DNA of 64,000 nucleotides from Saprospiraceae bacterium (GTDB lineage: Bacteria; Bacteroidota; Bacteroidia; Chitinophagales; Saprospiraceae): NCBI GenBank assembly GCA_016716335.1, contig JADJWN010000002.1:1-64000 (forward strand). Reading direction: 5' to 3'. Shown here one piece after another: positions 39,011 through 47,499 of this stretch. The notes beneath the pieces were generated by a model. It was given only the letters and a program-made list of their open reading frames with translations, was not told the origin of the DNA and ran no database searches. Position numbers and translations under genes: made by a program. Every line of letters starts with the position of its first letter. Position 1 is the stretch's first letter.

Positions 39011-39177
39011 GCTTTGACAATCCGGTATTGGTCCTATTAATATTAATCGCTGATCTCAATATATCACGAAGACAGATTGTATGGGTTGTACTGGATTTTT
39101 GTTTGATACGAACTCATACATTTCACTGTTCAACTTTTATCGTCCTGAGAGGTTATAATCAACAAAACAGAATCTGA

Positions 39178-39540
39178 ATGAAAACACATCAAGCGAATCT
39201 GCTGAATGCAGTTGCCCTCATTGCAATGCCACTCTGGAGTTATTATACCTCTCTCAATCCATCACCGACAGCCCTCATTCCTATAGTATTCGGGATAGTT
39301 TTGCTGGCCCTCAATAATGGTGTGAAACTGGAGAATAAAACCCAGGCTCATGTGGCAGTAGTGGTGACTTTGATTGCCTTGCTGGCTTTATTTAAGCCAT
39401 TGACAGGGGCATTGGACAGAGGAGATAATCTGGCGGTTTTCAGAGTTGCAGTGATGATGGTGACCGGATTGGTAGCTATGGCTTATTTCATGAAGAGCTT
39501 CAGGGATGCACGCATTGCCCGGAGCAAAAATATGAAGTAA
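39178..39540 (+). CDS. small four-helix membrane protein
   Basis: Not recognised beyond being membrane-bound. The 120 residues contain four hydrophobic helices (about 8-25, 30-50, 58-75 and 85-107) with a basic C-terminal end (RDARIARSKNMK), consistent with a cytoplasmic tail. Proteins of this size and layout occur widely in Bacteroidota without known function. Its stop is 2 bases ahead of the next ATG, so the peptidase gene downstream is likely co-translated. Confidence 0.65.
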   Translation: MKTHQANLLNAVALIAMPLWSYYTSLNPSPTALIPIVFGIVLLALNNGVKLENKTQAHVAVVVTLIALLALFKPLTGALDRGDNLAVFRVAVMMVTGLVAMAYFMKSFRDARIARSKNMK

Positions 39541-39542
39541 TC

Positions 39543-40342
39543 ATGCCGGCAATGCTGATGTCTGTATTGTGGGTTTGGTGGGGACTGGCAGGATGCAGTA
39601 GCTCTACATTTTCCTCTGTGGGTAAGGCAGAAAAGAGCCTTCCGGTAGTATTGAGTGACAGTTTTCCGGATTGGATAAGTCCTGAATACCTCATGGGTAA
39701 ATTCAATCCTGCTGAACATCCGGATTTTATGGAAATCGACATACAGTATGCGGACAGGTCCGGCCAGTATCTGCGTAAAGAGGTGATGCAGGCATTCATA
39801 CAGATGTACAGAGATGCCAAAAAGAAGGTATCACCCTGCAGATAAGATCTGCTACCCGCAACTTTGACAATCAGAAGCGTATCTGGGAAAACAAATGGCA
39901 CGGCCGTACACTGCTCGAAAACGGGATGGATGCCTCCGGACAAATTCCTGATCCGGTACAAAGAGCACTCAAAATCCTGGAATACAGCTCCATGCCGGGT
40001 ACATCCCGCCATCACTGGGGGACAGATATCGACCTTAATGCTTTTGAAAACTCCTGGTTTGAAAAAGGAGAAGGGCTCAAGCTTTACCGCTGGCTCAAGA
40101 CCAATGCTCATAAATATGGTTTCTGTCAGCCATATACCGCATTGGGAGCGGAGAGGGTCACAGGATATCAGGAGGAAAGATGGCACTGGACTTACATGCC
40201 GCTCTCCGTACCGCTTACCCGATATGCCCGTGAGCACCTCAAGGACAGCTTGATTGCAGGTTTTGACGGTGCCGCAACAGCTACCAAAATCGGAGTAGTG
40301 GACAAATACGTACTCGGAATCCATCCCTCCTGTATGCAATAA
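39543..40342 (+). CDS. M15-family D-alanyl-D-alanine carboxypeptidase (frame broken)
   Basis: Zinc peptidase of the VanY/M15B type that trims the terminal D-Ala of peptidoglycan stem peptides. About 266 residues if read across one frame break. The first part has a lipoprotein-like signal (WWGLAGCSSS, Cys near 18) and the pre-catalytic helix LRKEVMQAFIQMYRDAKK. After A5 at 39819-39823 the frame shifts. One extra A gives DAKKEGITLQIRSATRNFD, the expected sequel, leading to SRHHWGTDIDLN (zinc His and Asp) and EERWHWTY (catalytic Glu and zinc His). Likely an assembly error in the A run. It sits between a small membrane protein and a MATE transporter on one strand. Confidence 0.85.
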
Positions 40343-40356
40343 CTCCGACCGGACCG

Positions 40357-41712
40357 ATGGCACAACAATCCTCGCTACGCATTGATACCTCCGTAAAAGG
40401 AATCATCCTCCTCACGCTGCCTATCAGTATGGCCAAGCTTATACCGGAGATCAATTATCTGGTAAACGCCGGTTTTCTGGGGCATCTGGGAAATGTGGAG
40501 CTGGCTCTTGCTGGAATCACAGGAGTGTATTACCTCATTTTTGCAGCGATTGGTTATGGGTTGAACAACGCATTGCTTGCCATCATGTCCCGGCGGGCCG
40601 GCGAAGAGAACCGCAGGCAGATTTTTTCCACCCTTTGGCATGGTCTGGTAATAGCCTTTTTTCTGGCTCTTGGCTTTGTGGCTTTTACGCTGCTTGGCCT
40701 CAGGGAGATATTGGTATTCAGCGGTATTCCGGCCACCTCTGTGTATATGGCCCATGATTTTCTCAATATCCGGATATTCGGACTCTTCTTTTTGTATGCC
40801 ATGCAGATGCAGAATGCCTATCTCATCAGTCTGCAGCAGAGCAAGTACCTCATGCATGTAGCCATACTGGAGTCTGTCGTCAATGTAGTGCTGGATTACG
40901 GTCTGATTTTTGGGAATTTTGGTCTTCCGGCACTGGGCTTTAATGGTGCTGCCTATGCTTCCGTAATTTCAGAGGTAGCAGGGATGCTCACTGTATTTGC
41001 CATTATCAAGGGATTCAGAATTTCCCGGAGGTTTGATATCATACCTGACTGGCAGATCAAATGGAGTACTATCCGGCTGGTATTCACACAGGGGCTGCCG
41101 TTGATGGCGCAGTACGCTGTCAGCACCCTGGCATGGTGGATATTCTTTCTTTTGGTAAGCAGGCATTATGATTATAATGAGCAGGCTGTGTCTCAGGTCA
41201 TGCGCAATCTGTTTGGGCTCGGAGGGGTATTTTCATGGGCATTTGGCAGCGCTACCAATACCATCATCAGCAATCTGATCGGGCAAGGCAAAATCAGTCA
41301 GATTTTTCCGGTACTCAGCCGGATTATGAAGATCAGCATTGGCGGTATGCTTTTTATCACCGTTTTACTCAATCTGTTTCCGGGCCTTTTTCTGGGAATT
41401 TTCGGCCAAGGTCCTGAATTTATGATCCTCGGTACCGGACCACTGCGCATAGTTTCGGTAGCCATGCTGATCCTGTGTCTCGGGATTATCTGGCTCAATA
41501 CCGTGGTAGCTACCGGTAAGACCAACGTGGTATTTTATATTGAAGTAGCCGGTATCACATCCTATCTTATCTATGTCTGGATCGTCATCGAGGTACTCAG
41601 ACAAAGTCTTAATGTGGCATGGATGAGTGAATGGGTTTATTGGTCGGTGATGTTCGGACTGAGTTTTTGGTATCTCCGGAAGGGTGACTGGCGCATGATC
41701 GAGAGGTACTGA
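40357..41712 (+). CDS. MATE-family efflux transporter
   Basis: Inner-membrane multidrug/toxin extrusion antiporter (DinF/NorM superfamily). The 451 residues hold 12 helices in two six-helix bundles. MATE phrases include LTLPISMAKLIPEINYLVNAGFLG at the start, ALAGITGVYYLIFAAIGYGL and the second-half counterpart GVFSWAFGSATNTIISNLIGQGK. Substrate and coupling ion are unknown. It starts 14 bases after the carboxypeptidase stop and ends the plus-strand run. Confidence 0.9.
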   Translation: MAQQSSLRIDTSVKGIILLTLPISMAKLIPEINYLVNAGFLGHLGNVELALAGITGVYYLIFAAIGYGLNNALLAIMSRRAGEENRRQIFSTLWHGLVIAFFLALGFVAFTLLGLREILVFSGIPATSVYMAHDFLNIRIFGLFFLYAMQMQNAYLISLQQSKYLMHVAILESVVNVVLDYGLIFGNFGLPALGFNGAAYASVISEVAGMLTVFAIIKGFRISRRFDIIPDWQIKWSTIRLVFTQGLPLMAQYAVSTLAWWIFFLLVSRHYDYNEQAVSQVMRNLFGLGGVFSWAFGSATNTIISNLIGQGKISQIFPVLSRIMKISIGGMLFITVLLNLFPGLFLGIFGQGPEFMILGTGPLRIVSVAMLILCLGIIWLNTVVATGKTNVVFYIEVAGITSYLIYVWIVIEVLRQSLNVAWMSEWVYWSVMFGLSFWYLRKGDWRMIERY

Positions 41713-41843
41713 GCAAAATAGCCTAAATCAATGAATGCTTAAATTATGCTTTTTTGAAATGCATTGAAGTCCTGAATAGCCGGAAAGTCATAGATTCGAT
41801 ATCTGAATGTTTACGTTTTGGAATTTCAGGGGGCTATTCCCAT

Positions 41844-43202
41844 TCAGTTCTTCTCATAAAAGTAATAGGGTTTATTCACAGGAGGGGCAAATCCTGTGGG
41901 CAGTGGATCGTATATACCCGTTTGTGCCTGACCCGAACCATAGGTTATAAATTTGTTTCCCGTCCACACTGAGTAGTTGAATGTCAGGACAGTCGGCTGA
42001 TTGTGGGTATTGATTAATGTCCAGCTGTCGGTCAGCGGATTGTATTTGCCACCGGTGCTGGTTCCTCCGTTTGCCCAAACCAGCATTTCTGTGCCTGTCC
42101 AAAAACAATTCAGATCACTGTTATTTGCTGAAGTGACCACATTGGGATTTGAAGTGATGTTGGACCAGCTATTGGATACCGGATTGTACTTCACATGGGT
42201 GGTAGAGCCTGTGCCCCCGTAAAAAAGCAATTCATTGCCGGTAAAAACGCCGCCGTGTCTTACCTTGCCGACCGGAGCAGCAGGTACAGCTTGCCAGGTA
42301 TTGTTGTCTATATTATATATACCTGCTGTATTTACAGTTCCCCCTGTATCTTCCCCTCCGTATATCATGATTTTATTATCAAAATTTACCATGGCGAATC
42401 TGGCTCTTCCTGCCGGGGCATTGGTCGATGTGACAGGCGTCCAGCTATCAGTTACAGGGTCATAGATGCCCCCATCATTAAACAATGTGCTTCCATTAAA
42501 GCCACTCCAGATGATGAGTTTATTATTCACCACTACAGATTTGTGCCAGTATCTGGGAGAAGGGGCATTGACCTGGCTAATGGCCGTCCATGTATTGCTT
42601 GTTGGGTCATAAATGCTGCCCGTGTTTATGGCCTGATTTGAGCTGTTTCTCCCTCCCCATATTATCATCGTACCGTTTATTGCATTGGCAGTATGAAAAT
42701 CTCTGGCCGCCGGGGCATTAACCAGAGAGGTGGATGTCCAGCTATCTGAAACCGGATGGTATCTTATACCCAAATTGATTTTGCTACCTGAGACAGAACC
42801 TCCCCAGATGATAAATTCATTTCCTGTCCATACGGAAGATGACTATCTCCGGGTACTGAAGGTGGCACTACTGAGGAAGTCTGCCATGAGCCATGTGGTG
42901 CCGTTTATTCCTGATTGTCTGAAAGGGAAAAGAGACATTCCGGTCTTTAAAAATCCGGCCGTCAGCAATATGGGATTGTCATCCACCTCACTCAGTACTA
43001 TGCCGGAGACAGGCACACCTCCTATGGTTTGGGCATTCCTTTTTGCAATGCTGCCGTCCATATTTCTTACAAGTACATCCTCTGAGGCATTGTTCGGATT
43101 TACAGTACTTACTTTGAGTTCTCCCTGGATTTCTACCGTCTGCGTCAGACCGTAATGTATGGTCAAGAATAAAAAGTGGATAATTAAAATTACTTTCTGC
43201 AT
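41844..43202 (-). CDS. secreted kelch-repeat protein with one internal stop
   Basis: Exported protein of about 452 codons. The N-terminus is MQKVILIIHFLFLTIHYGLTQ (signal peptide), then a short region ending FSTRR. A TAG at 42843-42845 follows, and in the same frame SSSVWTGNEFIIWGGS and at least five kelch blades (MIIWGGRN, LIIWSGFN, IMIYGGEDT, LLFYGGTGS) to the end. The blade before the stop would read RRSHSSVWTGNEF if one T were removed and one T added around the TAG, so a pair of compensating errors is as likely as a true stop. No T9SS tail is visible at the C-terminus (ends PYYFYEKN). Confidence 0.7.
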
Positions 43203-43253
43203 AATTTGAGTATTTATTGCTTTGGTAAATTCAGTTGTATTCAGTGTACTGTG

Positions 43254-44273
43254 TTATTCTACCTTCACAATCCTGTGATGACTTATCTGACCATCCTGTT
43301 GAAGATGCAGGATATAACTGCCGGAGCGGATGGGAGCAAAGTCTATCGCTCCCTCTGTGGTGCTCCCTTGCAAAATCATCCTGCCCTGTTGGTCGGAAAT
43401 AGTGAATGTTGTGTTTTCCGGTGTGCCGCTTATGAATAACTGGTCTTTGACCGGATTGGGATAGATAGTTAAGCCTCCCGTTCTGTGCTCAAGATATCTG
43501 ATTTCAGAGTGTGATACAGCCCCGTTGAAATCCCATTGCTCAAGACGGTAAAAATTGAGACCTGCCATAGGATCTTTATCAGTGAATGTGTAGGATTTTT
43601 CGGTGCTGCTGTTGCCGGTGCCATCTATCCATCCTATATTTTCCCAGACTATTCCTTTGTCAGATCTCTGGATTTCCCATCCTCTGTTGTTGATTTCTGC
43701 AGATGTGGTCCAATCCAGGATGTGATATTGGTCTGCTGCATACAGATCAAATTTTTTGAAAAGTACAGGGAGTGGAGTATTCTGTGGACATGCCGTAAAA
43801 GTCAATATTCCTGATGTATAATCTGCGCCTATACTGGGAGATCCCAGCCAGGTAAGATAGGGTTGGAGGACTATGCATCCTGTGGCTGAGGCAGTCATTT
43901 CCAGCCCTGTCCCACTCAGGATGGTTGGTGATCCGCCGGCATAAGGCCCGCAGGGTCCCGGATGGTTTCCTCCGCTTTCCACATAAATGATAAGCTCGCT
44001 ATCCAAATCCAACTGGACTTCATTGCACCAGCTGTCTCCGATGGTATTGTACTGCATATTGGCCCATTGCAAACCGATAATATTGGCATTCGGCGGAAAA
44101 CCGCACAGAGTCACCACCGTATTGCCGGGGTGACCCAAACCACCCCTTGCCTGCCATCCGGTCATATTGGTAGATACAGTGGTCACCGGAATATTTCCCT
44201 GGCAAAACAGCTGGGCATAACTGTAATTTGAAAGTGAAAAAAGCAGACAAATCAGAAGGTAAAGATTTTTCAT
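43254..44273 (-). CDS. secreted protein with T9SS type A sorting domain
   Basis: 339-residue exported protein of unknown role. Signal peptide at 1-20 (ending SYA), then a Cys-containing beta domain of about 150 residues. FKKFDLYAADQYHILDWTTSAEINNRGWEIQRS follows, a common pre-CTD module of Bacteroidota secreted proteins. The end is a type A CTD (LTIYPNPVKDQLFISG to SHHRIVKVE). It ends 51 bases upstream of the kelch gene on the same strand, so the two may be co-expressed at the cell surface. Confidence 0.82.
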   Translation of the reverse strand: MKNLYLLICLLFSLSNYSYAQLFCQGNIPVTTVSTNMTGWQARGGLGHPGNTVVTLCGFPPNANIIGLQWANMQYNTIGDSWCNEVQLDLDSELIIYVESGGNHPGPCGPYAGGSPTILSGTGLEMTASATGCIVLQPYLTWLGSPSIGADYTSGILTFTACPQNTPLPVLFKKFDLYAADQYHILDWTTSAEINNRGWEIQRSDKGIVWENIGWIDGTGNSSTEKSYTFTDKDPMAGLNFYRLEQWDFNGAVSHSEIRYLEHRTGGLTIYPNPVKDQLFISGTPENTTFTISDQQGRMILQGSTTEGAIDFAPIRSGSYILHLQQDGQISHHRIVKVE

Positions 44274-44718
44274 AAGCGGTTGGTTTATAATTGTTAATAG
44301 TCAACTTCAGGAGATGATGCTCTGTATTTTCATCATCATTATTAAGCATAACATGTCATGATTCCTGCTTTTTTTGCTGAGATTTTAAGGTGTTAATTCA
44401 TTGGTCTCTGACCCTTTGGTCCTGCAATCTTCTATTTCAGGAGGGATTTATGCTTTATTCATGTATGTTGTCATTTGTCAAAGAAATGTTACCGGATAAT
44501 TTGAAAAAATATACCTGCCCGTAAGCATAAAATAAATCAGGCAATTATATTGCCCGTTTAAGCCTGTTTTTTCTGAATCTCATTGAGGTATTGAGATATC
44601 ATAGAAAGAAAAAGAGTAAAGTGACGACAAACACATTTACGGAATGCTTTAAAGCTTGTTAAAATTTTGTGATATTTGTGGTGATAAGTAACATGTCTGT
44701 CCAAAATTACCACTTATA
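44274..44718. other. 445-bp divergent intergenic region
   Basis: Spacer between the secreted protein gene (minus) and the sigma factor gene (plus), so it should hold both promoters. I see no full TTG/TANNTTTG pair. GATGATG (44313-44319) and CATCATC (44331-44337) could form a seven-base hairpin in the leader of the minus-strand gene. No ORF or RNA gene is supported. Confidence 0.5.
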
Positions 44719-45318
44719 ATGAGTGCAGAAGATTTAGAATTTCAGGAGATTGCCCGCAAGATCAGAGCATCTGCCGCAGAAAGAGAAGAAGTGGTACGAA
44801 GATTTGCAGGAGATAAAAAACTCAGAGAAGACATCCGTGCATTTGTTTTGCAGAATAAAGGCAATCCGGATGATGGTGTGATGATTTTTCATGACAGCAT
44901 TATCGCTTTTGTAAAGAGAGTATTTACTGACAGAGATTTTCAATTGACACATTCTTACAGACCCTATATTTTTGGTATCGCAAAAAATCTCTGGCTGACA
45001 CAACTTAAAAATAATTCCAGATTATCTCTCACTCATTCCACAGACAGGATTTTAGAACAGGTACAGGAAGAAAATCTGGATTTGAATTTATTTAAAGACG
45101 AAAGACTGGAGATGATACGCAAAATCCTGGATATCCTGAAACCCAACTGCCGGGATGTGCTCATGTATTGGGCAGGTGGATACAGTATGCAGGAGATTGC
45201 TGATATTCTGGGGTTTCCCTCAGAAGGTGCAGTACGAAAGAAAAAGTATGATTGTTATAAAGGCCTGATGGAATGGTTGAGCCAACATCCTCAATTTTTG
45301 GAAGAGCTAAAAAACTAA
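44719..45318 (+). CDS. ECF-like RNA polymerase sigma factor
   Basis: Sigma-70 family factor of 199 residues with regions 2 and 4 only. Region 2 is near FHDSIIAFVKRVF and RPYIFGIAKNLWLTQLK (about 55-100). Region 4 is the helix-turn-helix from ILDILKPNCRDVLMYWAGGYSMQEIADILGF (about 132-165) to GAVRKKKYDCYKGL. It should direct polymerase to a small regulon. The next gene, 9 bases downstream, is a membrane protein with anti-sigma layout. A promoter of its own class could not be picked out upstream. Confidence 0.85.
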   Translation: MSAEDLEFQEIARKIRASAAEREEVVRRFAGDKKLREDIRAFVLQNKGNPDDGVMIFHDSIIAFVKRVFTDRDFQLTHSYRPYIFGIAKNLWLTQLKNNSRLSLTHSTDRILEQVQEENLDLNLFKDERLEMIRKILDILKPNCRDVLMYWAGGYSMQEIADILGFPSEGAVRKKKYDCYKGLMEWLSQHPQFLEELKN

Positions 45319-45327
45319 AAACAAAAA

Positions 45328-46020
45328 ATGACAGACATTTTTGAAAAAATTGATGATTATATTCAGGGGAAACTCACAGATTCGGAAAAACAAGTTTTCG
45401 AAGCAGAAATGGAAAAAGACCCATTACTGAAATACGCTGTCGAAAATCATAGTCTGACAAAGGATGTAGCTTTGGGATTTCTGGAAGCAGAAGTCAGAAA
45501 TATTCTGAAATATACTGAAAATGAGCCGGCTAAGAGAAAGAGTACTTCCTGGTGGAAATGGTGGTGGATGGCTGCAGTATTTTTATTGGGTTTGATTGCC
45601 GTTGTATTTTATTTGGGAAAGGCAAAGAAAACCACCCTTCAATATGCAGACCTGTATATTGAACCAGCATGGCCCATCCAGAGAAGTGAATCTTCAGATA
45701 CCCTTTCTGATGCAGTCAAAATTGCATTGAATGGTAATACCCCGGCTGCCGTCAATATGATCCGCCATACATCAATCCCCGACCCGGATAAAAATCTCTG
45801 GATTGCTGAGATATTTGCCAGATCAGGACAGGCCGACAGTACCTTGCACTATCTCCCGGATGCAGGCAATGAGGTACGCACCAGAGACAGAATCCTGTAC
45901 CTCAGGATACTGTCATTGTTCAGAAACGGACAAATCCATGAAATGAAAGCCATCATAGACAGTCTTCCCGAGGATACAGATATGACCTACAAGGAAATCT
46001 ATAAAAAGATCCGGGGATAG
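45328..46020 (+). CDS. single-pass membrane protein, candidate anti-sigma factor
   Basis: 230 residues: a cytoplasmic N-terminal part (1-75) beginning IFEKIDDYIQGKLTDSEKQVFEAEM, which resembles the start of anti-sigma factors. One membrane helix (about 80-98, after WWKWWWM) and a periplasmic part of about 125 residues with helical pairs follow. It is transcribed with the sigma gene 9 bases upstream, the standard arrangement for a sigma factor held at the membrane. There is no zinc HxxxCxxC motif, so it would be of the non-ZAS type. The anti-sigma role is inference from layout. Confidence 0.65.
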   Translation: MTDIFEKIDDYIQGKLTDSEKQVFEAEMEKDPLLKYAVENHSLTKDVALGFLEAEVRNILKYTENEPAKRKSTSWWKWWWMAAVFLLGLIAVVFYLGKAKKTTLQYADLYIEPAWPIQRSESSDTLSDAVKIALNGNTPAAVNMIRHTSIPDPDKNLWIAEIFARSGQADSTLHYLPDAGNEVRTRDRILYLRILSLFRNGQIHEMKAIIDSLPEDTDMTYKEIYKKIRG

Positions 46021-46047
46021 ATACCTCAAAACATGAGCTATGCCATT

Positions 46048-47499
46048 TCATCTGACTTTGGTGCCGCCGGGCAAGGAAGATGTCGGCATCATTCTGCAAC
46101 TGCATTTACACATCTTTGGATTTCTTTTGTATGAACCGGGCTTATCCCCCACTCTGGATTTATTGGTCTTGTCAATGAATGTGGTAATAGGATAAATTTC
46201 TGTCTGACCCTGATGAGCAAATGTGGTTTGAGGAATGGATGGTTGCAGTGGGTCATGAGACAAATTGGTCTGAGGCAGCAGTTCTACGCAGAATTCCACC
46301 CAGGCTTTATGCTGTTGCTCAGGTATGCTGCCGGGAGACAAAGCGTGCAATATGACGGGTGGCAATGAGCCTGAATAAGGTTGATGAGGATCAAATTTTA
46401 CCTGAAGGATTGAGCCATTAACAGTTTTTACTAATTTGGCAGATTCTCCACACCCTGATATATTACCGGCACTCCATTTTTCTATATTTACGGTTGCTGC
46501 TCCGGTCTGGGGATGTAGTTTTACTTTATCAGGCAGTGACAGTGCCATTTGCAGCCCTGAGACATCGCCATTACCATCATTGTAACATTCTACGTGATAT
46601 CTGGCAAATTTTTTGGTGCCAAATCTGGTTTTTTCTTCCCATACACACATCAGCTCAACATAATTGGGGTCATGAAATCGGGTCGTTACCGGAATTTTAC
46701 CGTTGTTGTACTCAAAAAGGTAGCTGTTGCTGTTGGAGCATTTGAGATAAAATTCCACTGCCTCTGGAGGAGTATTATTGAGAAATACAGGTCTGAAATT
46801 CAAAAAAATATTTTTACTTGCATCCGTTATGGAAATACACTTTTCGCTGCTTCCCGGGGTTTGCACAAAGGATATCGATGCATAACTGAGATTGCTTCCT
46901 GTATTTTGAATAAGTGTATTGAAATTGGTTTTAAAAGGGGAATTGACAAAATTGATATTTCCGTCATTATAGCATATCTTGACATTGGTGCTGCAGTAAT
47001 TTGCTATCTGTTTGTTCAAGGGGTTTAATATCAAGGTTATATCCTTGTCCTCTACTATACTGTGATTGAAGAATCTGTCCGGATTGGACATGGGAGCAAA
47101 AGACCTGCCGGAGGAAGCGTTGGCTTTTTTCACATTTTGCGGCAGGTCATCTCCTTCATACTTATTGGTGAGATAAAAGTATCGCACAGAAGCTGAGGAA
47201 GTTGACAGGTGAGAAAATTCAGGATCAGCAGCATTTTCTACTGTGAAGGAATAAGTGCCGTCTGAAAAAATGGCCATATATTCATTTTCAAAAGGAGCAG
47301 TAGAGGCCGATGCGATGCCTTCAAATTTGAAAGGTGCAGCAATAGCCTGTCCCGGATAATTGTTTGCAAATGCATTAAGAATGCCATCCTTTCCTTTACC
47401 CTCTCTGATCAACCACTGCAGGTCTTCCTGGCCGGAGATCTTACTGGAAAATGTCATAGTAAAACAAACAGCTGCACAGATACAAAAGAGTGTTTTCAT
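46048..47499 (-). CDS. secreted protein coupled to the CHAT gene
   Basis: Not recognised. 483 residues from ATG 47499 with a signal peptide (MKTLFCICAAVCFTMTFSS). The mature part is rich in Asn, Ser and beta-strand patterns, with two halves (about 150-290 and 290-440) that may be Ig-like. It ends in a Lys/Cys-rich tail (KRNPKMCKCSCRMMP). No T9SS domain is visible. The start codon overlaps the stop of the CHAT protein gene (ATGA), so the two are translated together and probably work together. It converges on the sigma/anti-sigma pair with 27 bases between. Confidence 0.65.
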   Translation of the reverse strand: MKTLFCICAAVCFTMTFSSKISGQEDLQWLIREGKGKDGILNAFANNYPGQAIAAPFKFEGIASASTAPFENEYMAIFSDGTYSFTVENAADPEFSHLSTSSASVRYFYLTNKYEGDDLPQNVKKANASSGRSFAPMSNPDRFFNHSIVEDKDITLILNPLNKQIANYCSTNVKICYNDGNINFVNSPFKTNFNTLIQNTGSNLSYASISFVQTPGSSEKCISITDASKNIFLNFRPVFLNNTPPEAVEFYLKCSNSNSYLFEYNNGKIPVTTRFHDPNYVELMCVWEEKTRFGTKKFARYHVECYNDGNGDVSGLQMALSLPDKVKLHPQTGAATVNIEKWSAGNISGCGESAKLVKTVNGSILQVKFDPHQPYSGSLPPVILHALSPGSIPEQQHKAWVEFCVELLPQTNLSHDPLQPSIPQTTFAHQGQTEIYPITTFIDKTNKSRVGDKPGSYKRNPKMCKCSCRMMPTSSLPGGTKVR

